Shown: positions 51,092 through 59,501, counted from the first letter of the stretch. The stretch: 64,000 nt of DNA from Streptomyces sp. NBC_00341 (GCF_041435055.1 NZ_CP108002.1:6014001-6078000); one strand, 5' to 3'. Notes: generated from the sequence alone by a model not told the origin. Made by a program: numbers and translations.

Positions 51092-51880
51092 TCACACCGT
51101 TTTGATCGAGCCTCCGTCGATGATGTGGTCCGCGCCGGTGGTGCTGCCGGCGCGGGGGGAGGCGAGGCAGGCGACGAGCGCGGCGACCTCGTCCGGGTCC
51201 ACGAGCCTACCGGTGACCATGCCGACGGCGGCCGGGAGACCGGCCAGGAGCTGCTCGTGCTCCACGCCCATGGACCTGGACAGCTCGGCCCCGTACCCGT
51301 CGGGACTCTCCCACATGGCGGTGCGGACGGGGCCGGGCGAGACGGTGTTGACGCGCACGCCCAGGGGACCGAACTCCTCGGCCAGGGCCTTGCCCAGCGC
51401 GGTCAGCGCCGCCTTCGCCGTGGTGTACGGGACGGGGCCGGCGTGCGGGGTCCTGGCCCCGTTCGAGGAGATGTTGACGACGGAACCGCGACTCTCCGTC
51501 AGGTGGGGCAGGGCCGCCCGGGTGGTGCGGACGGCGGTCAGGAAGTTCAGGTTGAACGCCTCCGACCACTGCTCGTCCGTGAAGCTGAGGAAGCCGCCCG
51601 TCGGGTCCGCGCCCGGGTCGCCGCCACCGACGTTGTTCACCAGCAGATCGAGCCCGCCGAGCTCGGCGGCGGCCAGGGCGACGAGCCGGCCGGGGGCGTC
51701 GGCTGCGGCGAGATCCATGGCGACGCAGATCGCTCCGGTCTCCTTGAGCTCCGGCGTGATGGTCCGCGCCGCGCCGACCACGCGCATGCCCTCGCCCGCC
51801 AGCGCGGAGACGGTGGCCAGGCCGATTCCCCGGCTTGCGCCGGTCACGATGGCGGTCTTGTCGGTCAGTTGCAGGTCCAT
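51092..51880 (-). CDS. Short-chain dehydrogenase/reductase (classical SDR)
   Basis: 262 residues. The cofactor loop is AIVTGASRGIGLATVSAL (TGxxxGIG). The active-site set is VNNVGGG, VVNISSNGA and PYTTAKAAL (Y-x3-K). VNTVSPGPVRTAM is the downstream structural motif. Substrate unknown. It diverges from a TetR gene over a 135-bp region with a palindrome, so it is the probable target of that regulator. Confidence 0.87.
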   Translation of the reverse strand: MDLQLTDKTAIVTGASRGIGLATVSALAGEGMRVVGAARTITPELKETGAICVAMDLAAADAPGRLVALAAAELGGLDLLVNNVGGGDPGADPTGGFLSFTDEQWSEAFNLNFLTAVRTTRAALPHLTESRGSVVNISSNGARTPHAGPVPYTTAKAALTALGKALAEEFGPLGVRVNTVSPGPVRTAMWESPDGYGAELSRSMGVEHEQLLAGLPAAVGMVTGRLVDPDEVAALVACLASPRAGSTTGADHIIDGGSIKTV

Positions 51881-51981
51881 GAGGCACCCCTCTGCCTAGA
51901 TGGGTCGCTAGTGATGCAACAACCCTAGAACCTGCAACACTAATGTCGCAAGTTAAGGGCGACCGGCGACTGTCCCGTAGC

Positions 51982-51993
51982 CTGTTCGAACAG
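51982..51993. promoter_or_regulatory. Palindromic operator between the SDR and TetR genes
   Basis: CTGTTCGAACAG is a perfect 12-bp palindrome located 22 bp before the TetR start. Two GCAAC-type repeats (51915-51950) lie closer to the SDR gene. Confidence 0.55.
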
Positions 51994-52015
51994 ACACTGG
52001 GATGTGAGGAGCCTC

Positions 52016-52609
52016 GTGGACCGGAAGAGTCAGCAGCGACCGTTGCGCGCGGATACGGAGCGGACGGTCAGGGCGATCCTGGAAGCCGCGGAGCGGGTCC
52101 TCGGCGCCAACCCGGCCGCCACGATGGAGCAGATCGCCGAGGCGGCGGGCGTCGCCCGCACCACGGTGCACCGCCGGTTCAGCAGCCGCGAGGCCCTGGT
52201 GTCCGCCCTGCGTGAGTGGGCTGCCCGGCAGTTCCACGAAGCCGTGACGAGCGCCCACGCCGACAGCGCCCCGCCACTGGTCGCCCTCTACCAGGTGACC
52301 GCCAACGTCCTGCGCGTCAAGACCGGCTGGGGCTTCGCGATGGGCGCCACCACCCCGGAGGACCCCGAGGTGGCCCGCGTGCACGCCGAAGTGCTCGACC
52401 AGTGCGAGCGGCTGTTCCGACGCGCCCTGGAAGCCGGCGTCCTGCGCCCCGGCACGGACCTGGCCTGGGCGCGCCGCGTCTACTACGCCCTGATCCACGA
52501 GGCCGCCCAGACCCGTGCCACCGAAACCGGGAACGTGGACGAACTGGCCGCACTCGTGGTCGACACGTTGTTGCGCGGGGTGGGGCAGGGCGGGCTGCTC
52601 GGCTCTTGA
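52016..52609 (+). CDS. TetR-family regulator
   Basis: 197 residues from GTG 52016, chosen because GAGGAG (52006-52011) lies at the right distance; GTG 52004 would overlap that site. The HTH is TMEQIAEAAGVARTTVHRRF (about residues 40-60). The C-terminal region is all helical with no cofactor motif. It diverges from an SDR gene and probably represses it. Confidence 0.85.
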   Translation: MDRKSQQRPLRADTERTVRAILEAAERVLGANPAATMEQIAEAAGVARTTVHRRFSSREALVSALREWAARQFHEAVTSAHADSAPPLVALYQVTANVLRVKTGWGFAMGATTPEDPEVARVHAEVLDQCERLFRRALEAGVLRPGTDLAWARRVYYALIHEAAQTRATETGNVDELAALVVDTLLRGVGQGGLLGS

Positions 52610-52664
52610 GGGGGCGGCGTGGCACCGCTCATCGGTTCGGGCGCGGGCTCACCTTCCGAAGGGG

Positions 52665-53174
52665 TCAGCCCAGGCGTCCCAGGCATCTCAGGCGTCCCTC
52701 GGGAAACCTGTACTCCATGAGGAGGTTCTCGCCCTCGCTCGCCACCTGCCGGAACCCGGCCTTCTCCCAGGCACGTACTGCCCGCAGATTCCCTCTCGCG
52801 GGATCGACGGTCACGCGCCGCCACCCAAGGTCCCCGCCCAGGTGCGCAAGGAGCACGCGAGCCGCATCCGGCCCCAGGCCCCGCCCTCTCGCTTCCGGCC
52901 CCAACACCATGTCGATGCCGCCTTCGGCCACTCCGGCCCGCCAGTACTGGGCGTAGCCCACCGGTGTGCCTTCTGCCAGCACCAGGAATGACTCCACACG
53001 CGGCCGGCGCCTCCCCACGTACTTCTCAGCCACCTCGGCACGCGATAGCGGTACGCCGCCCCAGTGCTCGACGAACTCAGGCGAAGCGAACCACTGGGCC
53101 AGCAGGTCCACATCACCCTCGGCCGTCGGGACAAGCCGGGTCAGCACCCCGTCGAGAACGACTCCATCGGCCAT
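52665..53174 (-). CDS. GNAT acetyltransferase, AAC(6')/RimJ-like
   Basis: 169 residues from ATG 53174; an upstream start at 53210 would add 12 residues. Motif A is IDMVLGPEARGRGLGPDAAR, and the motif B region is NLRAVRAWEKAGFRQVASEG. FLVLAEGTPVGYAQYW is the preceding strand. It resembles aminoglycoside 6'-N-acetyltransferases and RimJ-like proteins; the acceptor is unknown. Confidence 0.82.
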   Translation of the reverse strand: MADGVVLDGVLTRLVPTAEGDVDLLAQWFASPEFVEHWGGVPLSRAEVAEKYVGRRRPRVESFLVLAEGTPVGYAQYWRAGVAEGGIDMVLGPEARGRGLGPDAARVLLAHLGGDLGWRRVTVDPARGNLRAVRAWEKAGFRQVASEGENLLMEYRFPEGRLRCLGRLG

Positions 53175-53224
53175 CAGCCACTCTCCGGTTCGGCTGGGAA
53201 GGGCACGCAAGGCGGCAAGTCACG

Positions 53225-53641
53225 TCATGCAGGGGTGCCGTAGTAGCCAGGCTGTGCCACCAGGATTGAGCTGAAGTAGTAACCCTGCTCTTCCTCCGGC
53301 TCGTCGTCGGCAGCGAACGGACGCCAGAAACTCAGCAGCGGATCTTGGGCTATGAACGAAGCAGTGTCGTCGGGGTCTTCCTCGATGGAGGCCAATCCAC
53401 CAACGCGCCGGACGACCTCCCGGGCCGGAAGGGCGAATACGTCCACGTCCCGGAAGAGCACTCGGTCCGTCTGGGTAGACGGCCTTCCCAGCTCGATGGC
53501 TTCGAGGGTGTCGCGGACGCAGTGGATGCTGATCATCAGCCCGCTGGGGCGGAAGACGTGCTGACCTGGCCGGTCGGACTCCGATACTGCGGAAGGATCA
53601 CGGAGCGAGTAGAGCGCCATGCCGGCCGCGTGCCGAGTCAT
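53225..53641 (-). CDS. Hypothetical protein with a disturbed N-terminus
   Basis: 138 residues if it starts at ATG 53641. The coding pattern continues upstream as PTGVGPLRIGM, where related Streptomyces proteins start with a short leader ending 'GPLRIGMT'. In that frame no good start codon is near. A one-base shift brings ATG GAC TTC GGC CCC (about 53678) into line, so a one-base indel may have damaged the start. The body is acidic and has LMISIHCVRDTLEAIELGRP, VLFRDVDVFALPAREVVRRV and GYYFSSILVAQPGYYG. I do not recognise the function. It may be a recent pseudogene. Confidence 0.5.
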   Translation of the reverse strand: MTRHAAGMALYSLRDPSAVSESDRPGQHVFRPSGLMISIHCVRDTLEAIELGRPSTQTDRVLFRDVDVFALPAREVVRRVGGLASIEEDPDDTASFIAQDPLLSFWRPFAADDEPEEEQGYYFSSILVAQPGYYGTPA

Positions 53642-53838
53642 TCCGATCCGCAACGGGCCAACGCCGGTCGGCGGGGCCGAAGTCCATGCCGGGCATGATG
53701 CCAAACGGGTCCGACACCGAGCGGGGACCTCCCGGCGGACGGCTGCCCTGTCGCGGGCTTGCCTCGAACTGCCAGCGGTTCCAGGCGGTGCGGCAGGATC
53801 CTGGCGATGCTGTTCACTGCCCTTGCCTGCGACTGGGG

Positions 53839-54384
53839 CTACCAGCTGCCGGATGGCCGACTGGGATCGACCTTCAGCCGCAGCCGGACGTAGTCGCTGT
53901 CCATGGGGCCCGGACGCCGCGCACCGTCCGGCCGCCAGCCGTGCCGGGCGTAGAAGCGCTGCGCACGAGTGTTGGACGCCCAGCACTCCAGCACTCCCTC
54001 AGCACACCCCGCGGCGGCTGCCCGCACGACGAACTCCCGGTGCAGGGCCCCGCCCACCCCGTGTCCCCAGGCGTGCGGCAGCACCCCGATCTGGTACAGC
54101 TCATAGTGCGTCGCGGAGCCGAGCTCCTCGTGGTGCGGCGGACCGGCGGTGAGCAGGCCGACCACCGAACCATCCGAGTCCTCCGCGCACAGCGTGGTCC
54201 GCGTCCAGGTGGCGAGCACCCGTGCCCAGGCATCGCGCCGCTCCACCCACGCGTCCGGGGCGGCCAGCTCCTGATCAGGCATGCCGCCCGCGGTGTAGTA
54301 CGCGGTCCGGGTGCGGGTGTGGACGTCTGTCAGGGTGTCGACGTCCTCGGTGGTCGCCTCGCGGAGGCGAAATCCCTCGTCCAT
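53839..54384 (-). CDS. GNAT acetyltransferase
   Basis: 181 residues. The fold is seen in REATTEDVDTLTDVHTRTRT (alpha1), LYQIGVLPHAWGHGVGGALH (motif A) and LECWASNTRAQRFYARHGWR (motif B). It is a typical stand-alone N-acetyltransferase with an unknown acceptor, and lies at the start of the accessory region. Confidence 0.83.
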   Translation of the reverse strand: MDEGFRLREATTEDVDTLTDVHTRTRTAYYTAGGMPDQELAAPDAWVERRDAWARVLATWTRTTLCAEDSDGSVVGLLTAGPPHHEELGSATHYELYQIGVLPHAWGHGVGGALHREFVVRAAAAGCAEGVLECWASNTRAQRFYARHGWRPDGARRPGPMDSDYVRLRLKVDPSRPSGSW

Positions 54385-54547
54385 GCCCCTCCGGACGCCC
54401 TCGCCGGCCCCATCAGTTCCCCCTCGTCAAGCCGTTACCGCCTGCCGTCACCGACCGAGGCGGCCACCTGCCCGTCCCGGCTGTCGAACAGTGACGGTGG
54501 CTTCCCGGTGCGGCTGCACGATACAGCCCTCGTCAGGGACTACGCCC

Positions 54548-54583
54548 GTCTGTACCCCGGCCAGTGGCGGCCGGGGTACAGAC
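54548..54583. terminator. Hairpin terminator of the three-gene small-ORF operon
   Basis: GTCTGTACCCCGGCC (54548-54562) pairs perfectly with 54569-54583, a 15-bp stem with a 6-base loop, 50 bases past the last stop of the minus-strand operon. Confidence 0.75.
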
Positions 54584-54632
54584 AGGTGCACACAGGGTGC
54601 GGCTGCGCGAGCCGTGCATCGCTGGAGGGAGA

Positions 54633-54821
54633 TCAAATCTGTCGATCACGCATCCGTTGCGTGCGGGATTCCTGCAACCAGGTCAGATTCGCGAGTACGT
54701 CTCCGATCTGGCCGCGCAGCCCCCGGATGTGCGCAGGGCAGCCATATGTATGCGGGCCGTCGGTGCGCCCAACGGGCTTGACGAGGCCGGTGGTGCCGCA
54801 AGTGATGCAGGCTGACGTCAC
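54633..54821 (-). CDS. Small Cys-containing protein, unknown
   Basis: 62 residues from GTG 54821, which overlaps the stop of the upstream gene. It has CITCGTTG and HTYGCPAH, a possible zinc ribbon, then a helix ending in a basic tail (LQESRTQRMRDRQI). Third and last gene of an overlapping operon divergent from an XRE regulator. Function unknown. Confidence 0.6.
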   Translation of the reverse strand: MTSACITCGTTGLVKPVGRTDGPHTYGCPAHIRGLRGQIGDVLANLTWLQESRTQRMRDRQI

Positions 54822-55075
54822 GCAGCTACCCCTTGCTGCGGGCTCTTCGGGGCGGCGACGAGACGGCTGCGTGCGACCTCTTCGTAATCGGTATGCCCCA
54901 TCCGCCCGGCGTGCTTCAGCGCCCAGTGATCCGGGTCGATGTGGGAGGGGCTCGGCTCGGACGTCGCGGTGCAGTCGGGTTCGAGGCAGCGGACCACGAT
55001 GACGGTCTGCGGCAACTCACCGCGAGGAGCGCCGATCGTCCACTCAACGAACCGCATCACCGAGCGGGGACTCAT
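54818..55075 (-). CDS. DUF7848-like small protein
   Basis: 85 residues from ATG 55075. The order RFVEWTIGAPRGELP, VVRCLEPDCTATSEP, HWALKHAGRMGHTDYEEVAR fits a Streptomyces family named DUF7848: a zinc-finger-like CxxxxC stretch with a histidine pair. It overlaps both neighbours by four bases (ATGA and GTGA). Function unknown; members commonly sit beside XRE regulators. Confidence 0.65.
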   Translation of the reverse strand: MSPRSVMRFVEWTIGAPRGELPQTVIVVRCLEPDCTATSEPSPSHIDPDHWALKHAGRMGHTDYEEVARSRLVAAPKSPQQGVAA

Positions 55076-55332
55076 CGGCGGGTCTCCCGCCAGGCGCGGC
55101 CGAGGTGGGCGGCGGTGCCGCACGGGGTGCCGGCGCGGCAGGCAGCGCACTGAGCAGTGTGGCCGAGGAGTTCCCGGTACGCGGCCTCCGTGTCCGCCGC
55201 ACGGTGGCGGGGGCATTCGCAGTCAGGGAAGGCTGCCGTGCGATCTACCGTCACAACCGGGATGACCGGGGCCTCCGGCCGCAAGACGCGGGTAAGGCCG
55301 TGACGGTCAACCTCGTATACCTTGATCGTCAT
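55072..55332 (-). CDS. Small Cys/His-rich hypothetical protein
   Basis: 86 residues from ATG 55332, with GTG 55335 one codon before. It begins TIKVYEVDRHG and continues VIPVVTVDRTAAFPDCECPR, then HTAQCAACRAGTPCG, giving two potential zinc-binding Cys/His clusters. First gene of the three-gene overlapping operon, with a 175-bp gap to the divergent XRE gene. I do not recognise a named family. Confidence 0.6.
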   Translation of the reverse strand: MTIKVYEVDRHGLTRVLRPEAPVIPVVTVDRTAAFPDCECPRHRAADTEAAYRELLGHTAQCAACRAGTPCGTAAHLGRAWRETRR

Positions 55333-55507
55333 CACGGGTGACCACCCCGTCGCTGATGGTGAGGAACGTGGTCCATGATGACTTCCCTTCCACTACGCTG
55401 AATTGCCCGGTCAGGGCTGTGACTTCGACAGTAGGGAGCAGCGGACGCTGCTTGAACCGACCACAGGTACGGGTGCCCGGCCGGGGTTGCCGGGCGAGGG
55501 GGAAGCC

Positions 55508-56635
55508 ATGGACATCAACCCGTTGGCCACCCTGACCAGCGGTCAGGGAACAGTCGCCCGCAGCCGCAGCGGCATCATCTCCGGGTACGTCTTCCGCGTG
55601 ATCCGCGAGCAGCTCGGACATACCCAGGACACTCTCGCGGAGGAGTTCCACGTCTCATCCGACACCATCGCCGGATGGGAGTCGGGTCGCCGGCCACTGA
55701 CCGCGGTGCCCGTCGGGCAGATGTTCATGCACCGTCATCAACTCCTGCAGCTGGGCAGCGCACCCTCTCTTCTTGCGGTGCTGGAGCGAGCCATGGAGGC
55801 GGACGTCCTGCTGTCCGGCGCGCTCGACGAGGACGCAGAGACACTCGACAGCCCGATCGGGGCGTGGGTCATGCGGCGCGACCTCATCGAGGTTCTCTCC
55901 TGGCCGCTCAACGGCGTCGCGCCCACACCGCTCCGGTCTCTTCCTGACCCGCCCCGCCCGCGACGCGGCCCCGTGCCGACCGGGCCGGAGCTGGCGACCG
56001 ACGACCGGAAGAGGTTCTTTTCCCGCATGCGTCGCACCGCCGAGCAAGCGCGTGGCGCAGAGTGCTTCCTCCTCCGCCGCCAGGCCCTCTACCTCGCCGG
56101 TTACGACGACGCCGCGGATACCTCCGAATGGCTGGCACTGCAACAACGCACCGAGCGACCTGGCGACTGGCTGACGGTGTGGCTCAACTCCCGTTCGGTC
56201 GCAGCTGTGTCGGCCAGGCAAGGGGACCAGGAGCGGATGGGCCACTTCATCACGGCAACCCTCGCCGACAACGACGCGGGCGAGGCGGCCAATCTGAACT
56301 ACTGGGCCTACTGGGCCTACTGGATCGGCGAGGCCGGCGGTCTCCAGCTGTCCGATGACTTCATTGCTATCCCGAACCCAGGCCCTTGGCCAGGGGACAA
56401 GCTGATGCGCCACCTCGTCCGGGGCCTCACTCCACGTCATGGGTTCTTCGACCTCAACGTCCACACTCTGTGGACTCTGCTTGCGGCCCGCCCGAACCTG
56501 CTGCGTCCCGGAACTCGTGCCGGACTGGACCTGCGCGCTGCCCTCCCCGTGATGTTGGATGGCCGGGAGCTGTCGGCGCGCACACGCCGGGAACTCGAAG
56601 CCATCCGGTACGCGATCCGCCTCGCCGAGGCGTGA
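55508..56635 (+). CDS. XRE-family regulator with long C-terminal domain
   Basis: 375 residues from ATG 55508, behind GAGGGGGAAG. The helix-turn-helix is [20 protein letters not shown] followed by [20 protein letters not shown] (about residues 22-62). The remaining 300 residues are helical and lack a recognised domain ([60 protein letters not shown]). The layout resembles regulators adjoining NUDIX or HD phosphohydrolases in Streptomyces. It is followed 12 bases later by an HD-domain gene and is divergent from the small-ORF operon. Confidence 0.8.
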   Translation: MDINPLATLTSGQGTVARSRSGIISGYVFRVIREQLGHTQDTLAEEFHVSSDTIAGWESGRRPLTAVPVGQMFMHRHQLLQLGSAPSLLAVLERAMEADVLLSGALDEDAETLDSPIGAWVMRRDLIEVLSWPLNGVAPTPLRSLPDPPRPRRGPVPTGPELATDDRKRFFSRMRRTAEQARGAECFLLRRQALYLAGYDDAADTSEWLALQQRTERPGDWLTVWLNSRSVAAVSARQGDQERMGHFITATLADNDAGEAANLNYWAYWAYWIGEAGGLQLSDDFIAIPNPGPWPGDKLMRHLVRGLTPRHGFFDLNVHTLWTLLAARPNLLRPGTRAGLDLRAALPVMLDGRELSARTRRELEAIRYAIRLAEA

Positions 56636-56647
56636 GAGGAGACGGGC

Positions 56648-57229
56648 GTGGCTGACGACCTGTCCGCAGTGGCGCGCTTCCTGTACGAAGCGGGCACGCT
56701 CAAGCACACGCGTCGAAGCGGCTGGTGGATGGCAGGCGTCAAGGATCCGGAGAGTGTCGCCGAACACTCGTGGCGCACCTCGCTGATCGCCTCACTGATC
56801 GCGAAGCTGGAAGGAGCCGACCCGGCGCAAGCCGCCTATCTCGCCGTATGGCACGACACGCAGGAAACCCGCACCGGGGACGTGAACCATGTCGGGAAGA
56901 AGTACGCCCCCGCCGGTGACCCACAGGCCGTGACCGCCGACCAGACGGCCGGCATGCCCGAAGCCCTCGCGTCCGCTGTCCGCCTTGTCGTCGCCGAGTA
57001 CGAGGCCAAGGAGTCTCCCGAGGCCATCTGCGCCCGGGACGCGGACAAGCTGGAATGCCTGCTCCAGGGCATCGAGTACCAAGCCCAGGGCTACGAGAAC
57101 GCGCAGCGCTGGATCGACAACAGCCGCGGCCGTCTGGTCACTGGGACGGGGCAGCGCCTTGCGGACGAGCTCCTCGGGCAGGGCTCGCTGGACTGGCTCC
57201 GCGAGGCCCTCGGCGAAACGGAACACTGA
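56648..57229 (+). CDS. HD-domain phosphohydrolase, YfbR/HDDC2-like
   Basis: 193 residues. HD residues are seen in SVAEHSWRTSLIASLIA (first His) and VWHDTQETRTGDVNHVGKKY (HD plus E-T-x-x-x-G-D), with DADKLECLLQGIEYQAQG giving the last Asp. This is the 5'-deoxynucleotidase YfbR/HDDC2 pattern, which hydrolyses nucleoside monophosphates. It is in a unit with the XRE gene (12-bp gap), so the regulator may respond to nucleotides. Confidence 0.82.
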   Translation: MADDLSAVARFLYEAGTLKHTRRSGWWMAGVKDPESVAEHSWRTSLIASLIAKLEGADPAQAAYLAVWHDTQETRTGDVNHVGKKYAPAGDPQAVTADQTAGMPEALASAVRLVVAEYEAKESPEAICARDADKLECLLQGIEYQAQGYENAQRWIDNSRGRLVTGTGQRLADELLGQGSLDWLREALGETEH

Positions 57230-57302
57230 CCCAGAACGCGAAGAAGCGCCCCCCGCCGCAGCCGGACGGATTCCAGGGACCGTCGCGACCCAGGTGAAGT
57301 GG

Positions 57303-57695
57303 TCAGTGCCGCCGGCCGGTTTCGCCGCCGGGGCCTACCAGGACTGGTTCGAGCCCTGAGCCGGTGAGGCTCCAGGACTCGTAATCGGGGTCCGGATCGA
57401 CGCCGAGTCGAGTGCCGTCGTCGAAGCAGAGGGACAGGGTGCCGAGCCCGGTGACCTCGGCTTCGATGACGACCTTGGTGAACAGGCCGAGGAGCGGTGC
57501 CAGTGCCGTTCCCGTCCCGGGCAAGAGGACCTGGGTGCCGACGGCATCGGTGACGGTGATCCGCGTCTCGATGACGAGTTCGCCGTCGAGACGGATGCGG
57601 CCGTCGCGCTCGTGATCAGCGAAGCTGATCCGTACCTGTTAGTCGAAGGCGATGCGTGTGACACGGGCGCCGACCAGTTCTGCGGGGACTTTCAC
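57303..57695 (-). pseudogene. DUF6188-like protein gene with a premature stop
   Basis: The reading frame runs from GTG 57695 (or 57698), behind GGAGG, to the stop at 57303. A TAA at 57641-57639 interrupts it after VGARVTRIAFD. The frame then resumes as QVRISFADHERDGRIRLDGE, and continues through TKVVIEAEVTGLGTLSLCF and VDPDPDYESWSLTGSG. In DUF6188 proteins this junction is 'AFDYQVR', so a single change of TAC/TAT to TAA explains it. The rest of the frame is intact, so the mutation is recent. A truncated 73-residue product from 57524 is possible. Confidence 0.75.
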
Positions 57696-57710
57696 CACGC
57701 CTCCAGTGGC

Positions 57711-57880
57711 TCAGTGGGCCGTGAGCAGTGTAGACAGGCGCTCAACTGGGTTTCCCGGCCGAGCGTCTTGCGTGAGCGGCTGTTGAGCTCGGCGGTTGCG
57801 GTGGACCGGGGCGTCGGTGGAGACGTTGAACTCGTGGTGACGGCCCATCTGGCTGCCCTGGCACCAGGTCAAGGAGCTTC
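57711..57880 (-). mobile_element. IS30-family transposase remnant
   Basis: Conceptual minus-strand translation gives TWCQGSQMGRHHEFNVSTDAP, then AELNSRSRKTLGRET and, one frame over, VERLSTLLTAH and a stop at 57713-57711. These match the DDE segment and the 'LNxRPRKTLGWETPxER' C-terminus of IS30 transposases. The central part, with the second Asp and the Glu loop, is deleted. No terminal inverted repeats could be set. Confidence 0.65.
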
Positions 57881-58330
57881 AGGGGAGAGGCCTTGACGGT
57901 TTCGACCAGATTGGGTTTGTCCATGAGAACGGGCTCTGGCGCACTGCGAAACACAGCCACCGAGGCCGCGACCGCAATTCCCGACGCCTCCCTCGGGAAC
58001 TCGGCACCGCGGAGCGCCCCGCCGAGATCCTCAGCCGGCGCATCACCGCGCAGCCGAACAGGCGGACGCAATCGGCTCGAAACGCACGCGGCCAAAGAGA
58101 GGCCATGTGGAACTGACCAGCTGGGTAGGCGTCTGCGAGGAGCTGGGAGAGACGCAGCGCGCTGCGACGGTGCTCTCGTCGATCTCGGCCTCACGCTTCA
58201 TCTCCCGCAGAGGGCGTGCGCTCCTGGGCGCGGTCGCGCATACGGCCGATCTCGGTTGCCGGATACGAGCGATCCGGTGGTGCCGATGTCCAGGCGGGAA
58301 GAAGCGCGACCGACTCCTCTGCCGCAGAAG
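57881..58330. other. 450-bp stretch without an intact gene
   Basis: Frames here are broken and have poor codon bias. I found no domain signature on either strand. It is likely decayed mobile-element DNA between the IS30 scar and the integrase-tail/att repeat. Confidence 0.6.
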
Positions 58331-58422
58331 CCCGGCGGGCCAGGTGCGGTCAGGTGGCCGTCATGGCCAGCGAAATCGCAGGTCAGACGGTCTAGCCGAG
58401 GATCAGGCCTTCTTGGTCTCCT
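58331..58422 (+). repeat. Att-like direct repeat, copy 1 (integrase tail plus sodN 3' end)
   Basis: 92 bp that match 61306-61397 with about eight substitutions. On the plus strand it encodes CGQVAVMASEIAGQTV-stop, the C-terminal tail of a tyrosine integrase. It then carries GATCAGGCCTTCTTGGTCTCC, which is the complement of the last sodN codons and stop. No sodN gene is attached to this copy, so it looks like the left attachment scar of an inserted element. Confidence 0.8.
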
Positions 58423-58434
58423 AGGTTCCGTCCG

Positions 58435-58478
58435 CTCCTGGCCATCGCGGACAGAACCTAGTCCGCGATGGCCAGGAG
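58435..58478. terminator. Hairpin terminator of the minus-strand small-gene operon
   Basis: A perfect 18-bp stem (58435-58452 with 58461-58478; arm CTCCTGGCCATCGCGGAC) and an 8-base loop. The stop codon of the 89-residue ORF lies in and beside the loop. Confidence 0.75.
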
Positions 58479-58727
58479 CTGCACCAGGCCAACCCAGTTC
58501 TCCTCGTCAGCTTCGGTGTGGACGGCGCGGACCCTAGAGCGGCCAGGAGGCAGCGAGATCCCTGCCTGTACAGGAAGTCCACCACCCGGATATTCCACGT
58601 TCAGCTCAGCACCTGCTTCGGCGGAGTCCATGAGTACAGCGGGACCGTCCGTGATCCACATCCCGCACTCCTCCCACTGGGTGACGAGATCTGCGAGGAC
58701 AGCTGCTGCTTCCAGGCACCTCAACAA
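58458..58727 (-). CDS. Small hypothetical protein downstream of the YrhB-like gene
   Basis: 89 residues from ATG 58727, overlapping the upstream stop by a few bases. It has VLADLVTQWEECGMWITDGP and GGLPVQAGISLPPGRSRVR, a mixed alpha/beta pattern without a known motif. The coding end is set by the 18-bp terminator. It probably forms a unit with the YrhB-like gene. Function unknown. Confidence 0.6.
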   Translation of the reverse strand: MLRCLEAAAVLADLVTQWEECGMWITDGPAVLMDSAEAGAELNVEYPGGGLPVQAGISLPPGRSRVRAVHTEADEENWVGLVQLLAIAD

Positions 58728-59275
58728 TTCGCGGCTCTGGGGACGGTCACCACGGACGCGTCGGTAGGCGCCACCAGCTCCCTGGAGGCGACGTCTGCAA
58801 GGTGCGCCGGAGCGTCGCCGTGTTGCAAGGCGGTCACGTACTCGATGATTTGGGTGTGGGAGAGCACTGGCACTCGTTGGCGCAGGGTGTGCATGGCGTG
58901 AACCCTCCCATGGGCGCCTGCCACCGCTCGGACCTCATCGTGCAGATCGTCCACCGCGGTCTGCGTGACCTGCCTTCGAATGCGCACTCGGTAGTCCGCC
59001 TCCCACGCGTCCGTTACTGCGGCGACGACACCGATCTGATGCAGGCTTCCGTCGACGCGGTCAACAAGGTACGGCCCATTCCCGGCCAGCGCGAAGTCTG
59101 GTTTTCGAGTGCGCAGGTACTCCTCAGATGTCCAGGAAATGATCCATACCAGCTCATGCTGCTCTACATGCGACAAAGCCATGCGTATCGGCTCAAGCCC
59201 GAGCGACAGCTCTCGCTGGTAGTCGCGTTCCAGCTCTTCCTCGACGATCTGAACCGCGGCATCTCGTTCAATCAC
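58721..59275 (-). CDS. YrhB/Imm35-like protein
   Basis: 184 residues from GTG 59275 (IERDAAVQIVEEELERDYQR). The hallmarks are HELVWIISWTSEEYLRTR, then ALAGNGPYLVDRVDGSLHQIG, typical of the YrhB family that includes immunity protein 35. The C-terminal 80 residues (DDLHDEVRAVAGAHGRVHAM...) are extra and helical. Proteins of this family act as immunity factors or as chaperone-like proteins; no adjacent toxin is seen here. Confidence 0.72.
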   Translation of the reverse strand: MIERDAAVQIVEEELERDYQRELSLGLEPIRMALSHVEQHELVWIISWTSEEYLRTRKPDFALAGNGPYLVDRVDGSLHQIGVVAAVTDAWEADYRVRIRRQVTQTAVDDLHDEVRAVAGAHGRVHAMHTLRQRVPVLSHTQIIEYVTALQHGDAPAHLADVASRELVAPTDASVVTVPRAANC

Positions 59276-59501
59276 TTTGGCAGCATCTCGTACGGCCCGG
59301 GTGGCTACCACCAAGTTTCCTGCTGGCTTCAGGTCTTGGCAGACCGCAGTGGACGCAGGTGAACGGCACCAACAGGCGCTGCTGATTCTCCGAGCGATGG
59401 GGTACCGGACGATCACTCACGGTGACCCCGTCACAGAAGCTGAGCCAGAACCCAAGCTCGTGAACATCGCCAGCCCCGAGTGGCAGGTGTCGGGCAGGCA
59501 T
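59268..59501 (-). CDS. Possible small hypothetical protein upstream of the YrhB-like gene
   Basis: 77 residues from ATG 59501, ending with a stop that overlaps the next start by 8 bp. It contains GAGDVHELGFWLSFCDGVTV and TCVHCGLPRPE with a CxxC. The overlap and same orientation argue for a real gene, but no family is recognised and coding bias is moderate, so this could be a non-coding frame. Confidence 0.35.
   Translation of the reverse strand: MPARHLPLGAGDVHELGFWLSFCDGVTVSDRPVPHRSENQQRLLVPFTCVHCGLPRPEASRKLGGSHPGRTRCCQSD

Noticed and set aside
52610..54800. A third att copy marking the left end of the island
   Set aside because: I found no second GATCAGGCCTTCTTGGTCTCC-like sequence there, so the left boundary of the accessory region stays undefined.
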